Origin: an uncultured Candidatus Altimarinota bacterium
GTDB taxonomy: Bacteria > Patescibacteriota > Gracilibacteria > BD1-5 > UBA2023
Assembly (NCBI GenBank): GCA_936941205.1
Contig: CAKZJF010000072.1
Span: forward strand, 1-53,006
Direction: 5' to 3'
DNA length: 53,006 bases
In this document: positions 1 to 10,380 of the stretch, piece by piece
Numbering within the stretch: the stretch's first letter is position 1
Layout: every line of letters begins with the position of its first letter
Notes under the pieces: model-generated
Seen by the model: only the letters and a program-made list of their open reading frames with translations
What the model was told of the DNA's origin: nothing
Database searches by the model: none
Translations under genes and position numbers: made by a program

Positions 1-9
1 ATATAAAAA

Positions 10-1131
10 CTATTTATATTTTAAATACTCATATTCAGTAATAATTTCTCAATCTTTATAATAATTATTTTTATCTTTTCAAAAAAATACATATTTGTTT
101 TCATCTGATATGAATATTACATTTAAATCTTCAAAAGTATTAATATCAGTATTTGAGATTCTTTTTTGTTTAAAATAAACATTATTTTTATCTTTTGAAT
201 ATACTTCATTAATAGGATTAAAAGTAATATAATCTATACCAGTTATTATATTACTTTCATAAAAGATGTTTATATTATCTTTAGAATAATATCATCATGG
301 TACTCAATTTGCTAAAGGTATTTTTTCAAAAAATGAAACATTAACTCCTTCTATAGCTTTATTCTGGAAATATGCATTGTTAATATCCTTAGAATATCAA
401 TAGGATAAAGTTATAAATGATTCTTTATTAACATTATTGATAACCTTATTTGCCCAATAAATATTATTTTTATCTCTTCAAAAATCAAAATTAAAAGTAC
501 TTCAATCAGGATGTGTTAATGCAACTATAGGTTCAAAACTATTATAATCAACGTTTTCTATTTTTCATTTAGCACATGAAAAAATATTAACTCAATCCTT
601 AATATAAGGCATTTTTATAACTTCAACATTCTCAATATAAACACCTTCTATTTACTTTCAGCCACAAAACAGACAATTAGTATCTTTATAAAGTGTAATT
701 TCTAGTACTTCCACTGTACTCGGATCAATATTTTTTACCACAACTCATGCTTCATAAAAATATTTTTTATCTTTTGCATAAAATAAGTCTAAAGCTTTAA
801 AGGTAGACAAATCAGCATTCTTTAATTTTTGACCATTAAAATACACATAATCTTTATCTTTTGCATAATAATTAAAATATTTTTTTAAATATAACTTATC
901 TTTTATCAAATTGCTTTCTTCAGGATATAGAACATCAAAAGAATCATAATCAGATAGAAGGAGTTGGTTATCGAAGTAAATATTATTTCCATCCTTACTA
1001 TAATTTCATCATAAATTATATTTTTTATCTATTTTATTTCCTTTTATCTCACTTAAATTAGTATTATTTTTATAATTTCAACAAGAAATTAATATAAAAG
1101 ATAAACAAAATATTAAAATAATATTTTTCAT
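10..1131 (-). pseudogene. DKNYY-type repeat lipoprotein interrupted by in-frame TAA
   Basis: The reading frame starts with a lipoprotein signal (MKNIILIFCLSFILISC; lipobox LISC) and continues with repeats of the type YAKDKxYVYFNGQ, the hallmark of the DKNYY family, whose function is unknown. After 159 codons there is a TAA at 652-654. The same frame then continues for about 213 more codons with the same repeats (SKDKNNVYFKQ, FFGKDKNNYY) to a TAG at 10-12. Because the frame and the repeat pattern are preserved, a recent nonsense mutation or a base error is likelier than two genes. UGA encodes glycine several times (SCG, NLGG, CGGK). If TAA is a real stop, the expressed product would be a 159-residue outer-surface lipoprotein from 652 to 1131. 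Confidence 0.7.
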
Positions 1132-1167
1132 ATTCTTTTGTTAAAAATAAATTTATCTATTTTCACT

Positions 1168-1440
1168 TTACCAATTACTTAATTTTTTTCAATTTAATTT
1201 TGCAACCAACTCAAAAAGTGCAGGTGCTATTTCTTTAGTATATTTTCTGATATTGCTCTCAGCCTCTCTAATTGTAACATCATCAGTATAATAAGCTGAA
1301 TTTATCCATATCCAATTTTTTACCTTTGTTATCAATATAACTTTCTCAGTTTCCTATATTTTTTTAGTTAAAATATAAAGCAAAAACTACCTTGTGGTCC
1401 TCAAACTTTAAATTTATCTATTTTTAAGCCATTTTGCAAA
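1168..1440 (-). pseudogene. Decayed gene fragment
   Basis: Protein-like pieces lie in different frames with stops between them. One piece reads KIDKFKVGGPQGSFCFIF, another YIDNKGKKLDMDKF, and the 3-prime part reads INSAYYTDDVTIREAESN and onward to KLNGKKLSNW before TAA at 1168-1170. They look like one ancestral protein broken by at least two frameshifts. The family is not recognised. It sits between the broken DKNYY gene and the terminator of the tRNA cluster, so this end of the window looks like a decay zone. Confidence 0.45.
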
Positions 1441-1445
1441 ATATC

Positions 1446-1484
1446 AAAAAAGCACCTTTCTTTTATACAAGAGAAAAGTGCTTT
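1446..1484 (-). terminator. Rho-independent terminator of tRNA cluster
   Basis: Inverted repeat AAAGCAC...GTGCTTT with extra inner pairs, followed on the minus strand by a T run. It lies directly downstream of the three minus-strand tRNA genes. Confidence 0.7.
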
Positions 1485-1503
1485 ATCTAAGTTTTTTAAA
1501 AAA

Positions 1504-1580
1504 TGGTGGATCGGGAGGGACTCGAACCCTCGACCTTGGCCTTAAGAGGGCCCTGCTCTAACCAACTGAGCTACCAATCC
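1504..1580 (-). tRNA. tRNA-Lys (CUU)
   Basis: Full cloverleaf on the minus strand: 7-bp acceptor stem GGATTGG/CCGATCC with one G-T pair, D arm GCTC/GAGC, anticodon loop CTCTTAA with anticodon CTT, T arm GAGGG-TTCGAGT-CCCTC, and encoded CCA at 1504-1506. It decodes AAG. The 27-43 pair at the top of the anticodon stem is a G-A mismatch. Confidence 0.95.
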
Positions 1581-1601
1581 AGAAGGGGAAATATCAAATG
1601 A

Positions 1602-1676
1602 TGGTTGCGGAGGTGTGAATCGAACACACGGCCTCCAGGTTATGAGCCTGGCGAGCTACCACTGCTCTACTCCGCG
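1602..1676 (-). tRNA. Initiator tRNA-Met (CAU)
   Basis: Cloverleaf with anticodon loop CTCATAA (anticodon CAT), T loop TTCGATT and encoded CCA. The first base C faces A at position 72, the unpaired C1-A72 end typical of bacterial initiator tRNA, which formyltransferase recognises. The anticodon stem CCAGG/CCTGG has only two G-C pairs next to the loop instead of the usual three. Initiator identity therefore rests mainly on the C1-A72 mismatch. Confidence 0.85.
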
Positions 1677-1688
1677 GAAATGAATGTA

Positions 1689-1765
1689 TGGTGCCAATGG
1701 GCGGACTTGAACCGCCGACCTCAGGGTTATGAGTCCTGTGCTCTAACCAGCTGAGCTACATTGGC
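1689..1765 (-). tRNA. tRNA with CAU anticodon (elongator Met or Ile2)
   Basis: Cloverleaf with perfect acceptor stem GCCAATG/CATTGGC, D arm GCTC/GAGC, anticodon loop CTCATAA, T arm GGCGG-TTCAAGT-CCGCC and encoded CCA. The paired first base excludes an initiator. A CAU anticodon can be elongator methionine or the lysidine-modified isoleucine tRNA reading AUA; the sequence alone does not separate them. It is first in the three-tRNA transcript. Confidence 0.92.
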
Positions 1766-1807
1766 AAGAAGAGTATGAACTGTTTCTTGCAATCGGACAG
1801 TGGGCAC

Positions 1808-1834
1808 ATTATATGGAAAAATTGAAACTGTCAA
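1808..1834 (-). promoter_or_regulatory. Promoter of tRNA cluster
   Basis: On the minus strand TTGACA (1829-1834) and TATAAT (1808-1813), both perfect sigma-70 consensus, are separated by 15 bp, somewhat short. They lie about 40 bp upstream of the first tRNA. Confidence 0.7.
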
Positions 1835-1851
1835 ATATTTCTTTTTAAAAT

Positions 1852-1880
1852 AAAACTCTCTTCGGAGAGAAGAGAGTTTT
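1852..1880 (-). terminator. Terminator downstream of rpsU
   Basis: Hairpin AAAACTCTCTTC...GAAGAGAGTTTT followed by T-rich sequence on the minus strand, 14 bp past the rpsU stop. Confidence 0.75.
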
Positions 1881-1893
1881 TAAATATGAGTTC

Positions 1894-2106
1894 TTAACGA
1901 CGACCTGAACTTGTACCAGTTCCATTTGCTCGGTAGTATTCACGAATAATTGCTTGTTCACGTGCTTTTCTCTTAGAAACATCTCGTGAGTGAGTTTGAC
2001 TATTCTTAAGTCGATTAGCAGTACGAGTTTGAAAGAATGCTTTCTTGTAGCGGAGAATAAGTTTTTCGTTTGATTCACCTTCTTTACGAGTTGCGAAGCA
2101 GATCAT
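1894..2106 (-). CDS. rpsU: 30S ribosomal protein bS21-like
   Basis: 70 residues, very basic. The N-terminus ATRKEGESNEKLILRYKK fits the bS21 pattern of a short strand followed by E-x2-LIxRFK, and the middle RDVSKRKAREQAIIREYY fits the long basic helix. bS21 binds the 30S platform near the 16S 3-prime end and helps base-pairing with mRNA leaders. The tail ends in Gly/Thr/Ser and RR. A longer overlapping ORF in another frame has no such pattern and was discarded. Single-gene unit ended by the hairpin just downstream. Recognition is by pattern only, since bS21 is short and variable. Confidence 0.7.
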   Translation of the reverse strand: MICFATRKEGESNEKLILRYKKAFFQTRTANRLKNSQTHSRDVSKRKAREQAIIREYYRANGTGTSSGRR

Positions 2107-2163
2107 GAAAAGAGAAATAAGATATAAAAAATGATGAGTGAAAGTATATGAAATATAGAGGAG

Positions 2164-2397
2164 ATGTCAAATAAATTCATACAAATTATATTTTATATTC
2201 ATTTATACTATTATTGTATTGTCAATATATCTTTTCCGATACTTTGGTACTTATTTGTATCAGCTTTCTTTTTGTGGCACAATAGTGAATATATTATTGT
2301 TTTTTTTATCGTATATGTCTTATACAATTCTTCAGAAAAAAATGAATACACGCATTTTTTTAAGCACTTTCGAGGAAGGTGGATGAGAGAGTGTTAA
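2164..2397 (+). CDS. Short hydrophobic ORF, possible N-terminus of the giant protein
   Basis: 77 codons ending in TAA, with two strongly hydrophobic stretches (around PILWYLFVSAFFLW and YIIVFFIVYVLY). It overlaps the 5-prime end of the giant gene in another frame. Losing one T from the T7 run at 2355-2361 would fuse it in frame to the giant protein and give that protein a two-helix membrane anchor. It is therefore either a small membrane protein, a frameshifted N-terminus, or a chance ORF in T-rich DNA (T-rich sequence gives hydrophobic residues in all frames). An AGAGGAG lies directly against the ATG, too close to work as a ribosome site. Confidence 0.3.
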   Translation: MSNKFIQIIFYIHLYYYCIVNISFPILWYLFVSAFFLWHNSEYIIVFFIVYVLYNSSEKNEYTHFFKHFRGRWMREC

Positions 2398-5300
2398 AGA
2401 AAAGCAAAAAGAAACTGTTTCACGAAATGAAATCCTAAAAAAATGGCCAGAACTTCAAAAATTTTCACATGAGCTGTATCGAAAATTTGAAGCGCGTGCT
2501 ACTATTTTATCTGAATTACAAGATGCACTCAATCATCCGACAAAATATTCTATTCTCTGATTAACTGATACAGAAAGAGATTCTGTTGAAGTGATTATGC
2601 AATCATTGATAAAAGTAGAAAATCCTAGTCCACAGAAACAAGTTATTGGTCGAGGAAAATTTGGGCTCTATAATCAAAAACAAGAAATGACATATTTTTT
2701 ATGACAACTTCTAAAGAATCCAGTCGTTTTAAATAATTTTTTTTCCAAATCACTTGATAGGCAACCACTCGATCCAGATAAAGAAAAAAATATTTCTCGA
2801 TTGTCTCGATTTCTTGTAGCTTTTTCAAATCACCCAGATGCAAAGAAATATACAACTCAAATACGAACATGATTACAATTTGCTGATCAATGAGACTATG
2901 AAAAACTCAAGAAATCGGTTGAATGAATTATTACAAACTATTCATCGATTTCTATAGGGGCCATTCTGAGTCCTGATGAGTCAGAAGGTCTTTGAATGGT
3001 ACTTCGTCAATTATGAGACACAAAAAATGCAGGAGATATATTTATTAAAGAATGACAGCAAACTATTCAACGAGCAGTTGAAAAAAATGTTGTTTCCCCT
3101 GAACAGAAGGCACTTGGGGAGTATTTGAATAACAATATGCGTACGGTATCAACCAATATATCAATGCCAATAGCAGAAATTCAGTATAATAAACTTGTAC
3201 AAGCACTTCCAGTAAATCATCCACAGAGAATACTTCTCGAGAATGATCCAAAGGCGAAAGAAAAGATCGCAGAAGCACATGCAGCTATATATTGTATTGA
3301 TACTTTTATTAAAGATCAATGAGACAAGGGTCTCTGAGCTGCATTTTGAAAATATAATGACATGAAGGGGTTATACGGGATAGATAATTGGAGTGATGAG
3401 AATATTAAAATGACAAAAGAGATGGCTATTATGGTTGCATCTTTTGCGTTGACAGCTGGTATTTGACCACTTCTTGGCTCACTTGGAGTTGGAGCTCGAA
3501 TCCTTCAATGAACCAATCTTGCACGAGCCACCAATCTTGCTCAAGAAGGGAAGGTTATGCGTGCAGGAATAGCAACTACAAAAGCAAAAACAGCACAATG
3601 AACTGCATGGACTCTCGAACAAGCTGCACAGATTGGACAAACAAGTACTATGGCTCGTTTCGGATCAGAGGCTTTAAAATTTACTACTCTTGATGCTTTT
3701 ATTCGAAATCGAGTACGCGCTCCAGGTGAGGTTGATTGATTTGATGAATTTATAAAGAAATTATCAACGAACTTTGTCATGTTTTGAGCTTTTGCGGGCA
3801 TGGAAAAAGTTATAGGGAAACTTTTACCGGTTTGAATTGCAAAGGCAGAATGATTCCAGATTCAAAATGGTGTAAAATTACTTGCATTTACATCATGAGA
3901 TGTTGCTGTTATGCAAGCACTTCATGCTGCAGAGACAGGAAATATTGAATGGGACTGGATGAGTGCATTCCAGGCATTAGCATTTCGTGTTGGGATGAAA
4001 GGTACTCAAAAACTTCCAGATATTATTGCAAAGCAATTTCCAAATCTTTCAACAAAATGGGAATTAGCAAAATTTGAAGCAGGAGAAATACGAAATGGAT
4101 CATTATCTCCATCCAAATGATATATAGAACCTCTACGATCTCCTGAGACTCAAATCTTTCAAGTAGAAAGTAGGAAACCAGCTCAATTAGGAAACCAGCA
4201 TTGAGTTCGTGAAACTTGATCTCAAGAAGTGGTCAATGCTTCTAAAACAATTAAAGATGTATTGAATAGAGACGTATTTAAATCAACTCTAGCTTCTCCG
4301 GATGGGCTTATACGTATACGTATTGGTGAACTGGGATTTCCTGATATTGTCGTTGTTAAGTATAAGAATACTGGCAAAAGTGATAAGCAATATACATTTG
4401 AATGAGGGAGTGATAAGAATTTCTATTCACTCTCAGAAATACGAGCTAAAATACAACAAATGCAAGAATCGGCAGGAATTCAATTTGCGACTCAAAATAT
4501 TTCAGGTCAAAAAAAGGCATATGAATCAACTCATCCTGAATCTATATTAGCAACACCAGAAATTCTTAATATAATTGATCAAGGAGTTAAGGATAATCCG
4601 CTTTTTATAAAAGCATGGTGAAGATATAAAGAATTATGATGAGAACTTTATCTCCATCCTGAATCTTGGATATCTTCCTCAGCAATTTGATGAAAATTAA
4701 ATTGGGAGAATACTTTTATAAATATTTGAATCGGTAGAGGATGAGAAGGTTTGCATATGAAAATGCAAGAGCTTTATAAAGCTTTTTGAATTGAAACCGA
4801 GTGACATATAAATACTGTATTTCGTCATGAAATCGGACATGATATTACTATTCGATACCTGCAGAATCATCCTGAAGTTAAGAATCATCTTGAGTCTAAG
4901 TATCAAGAGCTAATGGCATGAACCATATCACCAATGGCTATGGATTGATTTTATATAGGAGCATGACGAAATGTTCAGATTCTTGAAGATTTTGCTGAGA
5001 TGATGAGTTTATATATAAAGAAACCTGAAGTTTTTACTTCTTACATGCAACAATTAAAAAATGCAACAATAGATATTCCTGTAAAGAATTTTCTTAATGT
5101 TTTTGAAAATACTATTTATGGGTCTTATAGGGAATATATAAATTGAAGTAATCAATCTATAAATCCTAGTTCTAAAGCTTCAAATTCTATTATATGATCA
5201 AAATCAGAGAAATTACAATGAGTCAATTCACATACTATTTCTACCTCTCAAGAAGCTATAGATACTGCCATAAATCGTGTAAAAAGTATTCCAAAATGAA

Positions 5301-6442
5301 CTGGGGAAGAAAGAGTTGAGCTTCTAGGAAATAAATATACTATTAATCGACATACTGATGGGAATAAGCTTGATACTGTAATAGATGGTAAAGTAAGAAC
5401 TTTTGATACGGTAGAATCTTTTATTTCAGAGATTGCTCATTTGAGCAAAAAAATGGAATGAAATTGAATCACTTGAGGTATAGAAAAAAAGTCAAACCCA
5501 ATTCTTTCCAGTAAGGGCTCAATAGATTCCAGGTTGCCTGTGAATGGATTGAAATATGTAATCACGAAAGAAGTTCGGTGAGATATTGCTGATTCTATGA
5601 AACGAGGGGCGGAGTGAGATGTAAGTAAGCGTATTCAAACCGGAGATACTGCAAAAATACGGGAATATGATACCATAATCAAAGACACGGTACTGAGGGT
5701 AAAACAATTGGATTCAATCCCTGAAATCAAAAAAGCACTTGAGATGAATATAGTCTGACCACGAAAGCCTGGAACAGAAGTAGTTGATACTATTGAACGA
5801 GAAACACTCAGGTTGCGTACAGAAGAAATTATCCAATCGAAGGCACCAGAGATTGTGCGAATTTTATCGAATCCTCAGGCACTTGAGGAAGCTGTAAAAG
5901 ATCCAATAAATTGGAAAAAATGGTCTCTTGCTGGAATTATCCCCTGAGTTCTTTTACTTGCTTATCTTGCTAATAAAGATAAAGATCCATCTTCCTGACT
6001 CACTCTTCCAAATGATAGAGATACCACTTCGTCAGAAGCTGCAGCAAATTATTGTAAAAAATGTTACTCAGGTCCATCAGCAGTTTTGGATATTAAGAGA
6101 GAAATTAAAATTAATGGAAAAGTAAACATAGCTGATGAGAAGTATAGAATGTGAGTATCGAAGCGATGGATGGGATGAACACAATGGAAAAGTCTTGTTC
6201 CTGAATACCAGGCATGGCATGATTCGTTTGAAAATACTGATTTTAAAACAACAATGGATACAATTTTAACAAATAATTTTACCAGTAATGACGTACGATT
6301 ATTACAACATTGTATAGGTATGTTAGATAATGGTAAATCACTGGATTCTAAATACTCACAAGACGGCATGCTGGGGACAAATACTACAAAAGCAATTTTG
6401 GATTATATGCATACCTGTGTTGGTGAAACGAAGAAGTCATAA
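2342..6442 (+). CDS. Giant membrane-associated protein with zincin-like HEIGH motif
   Basis: About 1,366 residues, continuous only when UGA is read as glycine. Near residue 829 is HEIGHD, an HExxH zinc site, followed about 60 residues later by EDFAEMM, which could supply a third, acidic ligand as in gluzincin or lethal-factor-like peptidases. Hydrophobic segments occur near residues 365-385 and 470-490, and a clear TM helix (SLAGIIPGVLLLAYLA) near 1193-1210. The roughly 150 residues after it contain CKKC, and the C-terminus (DVRLLQHCIGMLDNG, then DGMLGTNTTKAILDYM) resembles peptidoglycan-binding-like repeats, weakly. No named family was recognised. The start is uncertain: ATG 2342 is used here, ATG 2315 is in frame, and the frame is open back to 2159. 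The next gene starts 14 nt downstream. Confidence 0.75.
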
Positions 6443-6456
6443 AAAATTATCATACT

Positions 6457-7365
6457 ATGCCCCAATTTCCCTCTTCCTACAATTCCACAGACAATCATCC
6501 GAAGATTTCTATAACATCCCCAGAGAAATCTCCTGAACTGGATCATCTTACTGAGACAGTTCAAGCAAAAATTCCGGATATTTTCAAAGCAAACATATCT
6601 TCACAAATGGGAGAACTTTTATGACGACTTCCAGCATTTGAGTCTCTCATATCAAGGAATCATCGTATATTTGGTGTAGAAATTTACCATTTTCTTACTT
6701 CTCGGTGATACGAAATAAAGACGACATCAAAAAATGAACAACAGAAGTACAGAGAAAAAGTTACAGAGTTTATAAAACGTTGAGAAAGTCTTGGTGCGCA
6801 TATTGATGCAGATGTCTTTGTAGAGACGGAGATTGTATCATGAGCTCCTCGATGAAATACAACATTTAAATACTATCAAACATTTACTGAATCTGCCTGG
6901 AATCAATATATCGATAAACTCCCTGAGCTCTATGGTATGATTGCGCGAGAATTTGGTGATAATTCAGGTGAGAGAATTAGCGCAAAATTCCCAGCCTTTC
7001 TTTCTGGATATATGGAAAAGTGCGATAATTTGGTAATATATTGTAGAAATCAAGATAACCTTCCAAGAATTCAAAAAATGGTAGAACAGTGGATTCTTCG
7101 GTATTCTCTTCCAGCAGTGAATCGACCATTTTATCGAAGTGCTTTTTGAATCGATACGGCACCCGCTCATTGACAGGACAAGACAAGTTTCTCAGATTTG
7201 TGCGCTATTTTATCCATTGAATATGCAAAAAAATATGAGTCATGGTATAAAAAACAAACCGGAAAAACTCTTACTGAAAGAGAATATAATATTTTAGTAC
7301 TTGGACAAGCATGCATGATGGCATCGAGCGAACCAAAAGAATTGAAAGCAGTTACAAAAAGATAG
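6457..7365 (+). CDS. Protein of unknown function next to the zincin gene
   Basis: 302 residues, no signal peptide or TM helix, with many UGA glycine codons. The N-terminal 30 residues are Ser/Pro-rich. The C-terminal half (NLVIYCRNQDNLPRIQKMV, then VNRPFYRSAFGIDTAPAHG and a helical end) faintly recalls the HopA1-like effector fold, in which a similar strand-rich core is followed by a P-x-x-SF segment; this is weak and could be chance. It starts 14 nt after the giant zincin gene and is probably co-transcribed, which suggests a shared role. It converges on mnmA, whose stop is 7 nt away. Confidence 0.75.
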
Positions 7366-7372
7366 TGAAGTA

Positions 7373-8419
7373 CTATTCTATAATTCCACTTCAAAGCAGG
7401 AATCCATCAGGTGAGTAGAGAGTAAATATTTGGCCATTGGTGATAGCTCTTTGTGGATGTAAGAAAGTAACATGAATACAATTATTATCCCATGAATCTA
7501 TGGTTACATCCTGATCTTCTTGCCGATAACGAATTTTTCATTTTCCAACATAGGGAAGAGGGGGTGGATTTTTTGAAGACCATAACCATTCTGTTGCTAT
7601 AAGAGTATTTTTATAGAGTTCAATATCTTCATCTCATCCAACTGTGATAGTGTTATTTTTTACATTTTTTTCAACAACAAACCGTGCAGGTCCACCACCT
7701 ACGCCAATTCATTTTCGTTGTCCAATTGTATAACTAAATGCCCCATCATGTTCTCCAATTATTTTCCCATTCATATCGAGAATATTGCCAGGTTTTTTTG
7801 ATATTCTTTTTTCGAGAAATTCTTTCATACTTACCTTTCCAATAAAACAAAGTCATTGCGAATCTTTTCTTTTTGCATTTGGAAGACTCATTCGTTCAGC
7901 TATCACTCGTACTTCAGATTTTTTAAGATGTCCTATTGGAAAAATTGCATGTGATCGTTGGTATTCAGTGAGTCGAGAAAGAAAGTATGATTGATCTTTT
8001 TCTGGATCGATTCATTTTTTTAGTATATATTCAGTATCCACGTGTTTTATTTGAGCATAATGACCAGTAGCAATAGCATCAAATCAAAGACCAAGAGCTT
8101 CTTCCATGAAAATATCGAATTTTATGAGATTATTACAAAAGACATCTGGATTGGGAGTACGTCATTTTTCATATTCACTATAAATATATGCTATAATACG
8201 ACGCTCATATTCTTCTCGGTAGTCAAATGTATAGAGCTCTATTCAGAGATGGGTAGCAACTTTTTTTGCTTCCATAAGATCAGTTTCCGTTGGACAATCT
8301 CATTCATCTGCAATATAGTTAATCATAAAACCTCCAACTACTTCGTGTCATTGCTCGAGTAAAAGTCCAGCTGAGACAGCTGAATCAACTCATCAAGAAA
8401 GTCAAACAAGTATACGCAT
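7373..8419 (-). CDS. mnmA: tRNA-specific 2-thiouridylase MnmA
   Basis: 348 residues, normal for the family. MnmA activates the wobble uridine of Lys, Glu and Gln tRNAs with ATP and inserts sulfur to form 2-thiouridine. The N-terminal PP-loop is GLSGGVDSA, three of whose glycines are UGA codons. Further family landmarks are [14 protein letters not shown] with the catalytic Cys, ATGHYA, DQSYFL, DSQGLCFIG with the second catalytic Cys, and [15 protein letters not shown]. Start ATG gives MRILVGLSGG. Last gene of a four-gene minus-strand operon; the Nudix gene ends 8 nt upstream. Sulfur donor genes are not in the window. Confidence 0.97.
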
Positions 8420-8427
8420 AAAAGAGT

Positions 8428-8829
8428 TTAGAGAAATATATGAGGATATTGTTTTAGTAAATTTTGAATAGGGAGAAATAATGGTTTCGGGAGATTATTT
8501 CCACTATACCATTCCCATCATTCACATTTCTCTTCTTCCAGTGTTTCTGGTACTCATTTAAATGAATCTACTTGAACAAAGAAAGTAACATAATGATTTT
8601 CAGTAGAAAAAATATCTTCTGTGAATCAGAGTATTTTGCCTTGAATACATTGTATTCAGGTTTCTTCTTTGCATTCGCGAAACGCACATTCAAGAATGGT
8701 CTCATTCATTTCTAGATGTCATCAAGGAAATCAGTAAACTCCTGATCAATGTTTACTTTTTCTTTTTCCTATGAGAATTTGTGATCCATTTTTAAGAATA
8801 CATGCAACTCAAATTCGAGGATTTGTCAT
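8428..8829 (-). CDS. Nudix hydrolase
   Basis: 133 residues. The Nudix box is complete: GGHLEMNETILECAFRECKE followed by ETGI, matching Gx5Ex7REUxEExGU and binding the catalytic magnesium. The family cleaves nucleoside diphosphates linked to another group, for example oxidised nucleotides; the substrate cannot be read from the sequence. UGA codes for glycines before and in the box (GVYGFPGGH). Sits between the HAD gene (5 nt gap) and mnmA (8 nt gap) in one operon. Confidence 0.93.
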
Positions 8830-8834
8830 GGGTA

Positions 8835-9440
8835 TTAAATAATTTCGTGCCATCCTTGAACACGAGTAATATATGGATGATCAATTGATTTTCATTTATT
8901 CCATGGCTTTTCGATAAGAATACACTCAATATCTCTATAGGCAAGATCGAGAGCATTTATCTCATTATCATCAATCATAAGAGTGATGCCTAATTCTTTG
9001 CAGACTTCGGACTTTGGTTTGTGACTATCAGAATAATGATTTACAAAGAATATTCTATCCTCAAAAATATCCCCAAAATGATAATGAACATAATCTATAG
9101 TAGAATCCTTTCGTTTATCCTCATTTCTTGCTGTAATAATTGAAAGCTTCTTTCATTGTGCACAAAGTTTTTTGATGGATTCTTTTGCGAGTGGCATGAG
9201 AGGAATTTCTCGTTCTTCTTGAGTATTAGAAAAAGTATCCCATATGTGACTCATTTCATGAGCAGTGATGTCAATATTAGGAATGCTCGTGATTTCATGC
9301 TCTATAATATCTTCCAGTGTTCGAAGTTGCATGAGTTTCCCAAGGGAATGTGCATATGCAAGCATTCATCAAAAAGTGAGTGCAAGTGTTTCATCAAGAT
9401 CAATTCAGATATGAGAATGTCAGTGAAGATTGTTATACAT
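8835..9440 (-). CDS. HAD-superfamily hydrolase, 5-prime nucleotidase-like
   Basis: 201 residues. HAD motifs appear in order: IGIDLDETLA (nucleophile and acid-base Asp), SIITARN (motif II Thr), HKPKSEVCKE (Lys of motif III) and LMIDDNE (motif IV acids). The long helical insert between motifs I and II is a C1-type cap. The layout resembles the 5-prime(3-prime)-deoxyribonucleotidase-like group, so a phosphomonoesterase on nucleotides or small phosphates is plausible. Second gene of the ABC-HAD-Nudix-mnmA operon, 12 nt after the ABC gene. Confidence 0.85.
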
Positions 9441-9452
9441 GAAAAAAAGAGA

Positions 9453-10181
9453 TTATTCAATTCGAAATGTTCCATGCGTATTCGCTTCAATGGCTTTTAC
9501 AAAGAATGTTTCTAACGGCTCCTGAAGTGAAGAAATCGTGTTATTTGCAATAATATTTCCTTTATGAATGATTGCAAAGTTATCACATATTTCTTCTACA
9601 TCAGAGAGGATATGGGTATTAAAAAATACAGTAGTTCCATCTTTTCCCAGTTCAATAATCAAATCTTTTACCATTTTTCTACCAATTGGGTCAAGCCCAC
9701 TCATAGGCTCATCGAGAAATACAATTTCGGGTTTATGGATAATTGCTTGAGCAAGCCCAATTCTCTGGAGCATTCATTTTGAATATTTAGCAAGACGCTT
9801 GTCTCCAGCATGATCAAGTCCAACTTTCACAAGGATTTCTTCTATTCGTTCTTTAAGAATATCAGAGGGGATATCATAGAATTTCCCGTTAAATTCTAAA
9901 AATTCTCTTCCTGTTAGATACTTATAGAGGTATGTATTTTCTGGCATAAAACCAATCTTTTTTTTAATTGCTTCCGTTAACTGGTCATTTCCAAGAATAT
10001 GAATACTACCTTCCTCTGGAATAATGAGACCAAGAATACATTTCATGGTTGTAGTTTTACCAGCACCATTTGGTCCAAGGAATCAAAAAATTTCTCAATT
10101 TTTAATTGTGAGAGATATATCGGTAAGAATTTGTTTTTTATCGAGCCATTTCGATACATGGGAGAGTATAATTGCTGACAT
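9453..10181 (-). CDS. ABC transporter ATP-binding protein (ABC-2/export type)
   Basis: 242 residues. Walker A is [10 protein letters not shown] near residue 37, with two UGA glycines just before it (NGEIFGFLGPNG). The Q-loop region reads [11 protein letters not shown], the signature [14 protein letters not shown] uses UGA for its invariant glycine, and Walker B with its catalytic Glu is [13 protein letters not shown], followed by the H-loop NTHIL. The layout is that of drug or lipid exporter ATPases (CcmA/DrrA-like). No permease gene lies nearby, so the partner must be elsewhere. First gene of the operon. Confidence 0.95.
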
Positions 10182-10370
10182 GGGGATTTTTTTTATGAGA
10201 ATAATAGTCTTTTTATATAAATATATATATTTCCTTTTAATAAGCCATAATATGTCTATTGAATATATGACGTATTATGTTGTAAACAATATAACTTCTT
10301 TAGTGTATGTATTTTTCATGGGAGTCAAGATGTGAGAAGGTGACAATTGTTCCAATTTTTATATGATTGT

Positions 10371-10380
10371 GTGATACAAT
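10371..10380 (+). promoter_or_regulatory. Extended -10 promoter of the H1-like gene
   Basis: TGA directly followed by TACAAT (10375-10380) fits an extended -10 element. No good -35 was seen. Transcription would start about 17 nt before ATG 10404, which favours that start over an in-frame ATG at 10347 that lies upstream of the promoter. Confidence 0.45.

Noticed and set aside
1845-2078. 77-codon minus-strand ORF overlapping rpsU
   Set aside because: It runs through the rpsU terminator hairpin and has no family pattern, while the other frame shows a bS21-like protein.
6064-6369. 101-codon minus-strand ORF
   Set aside because: It lies opposite the continuous frame of the giant zincin gene; no motif, a shadow frame.
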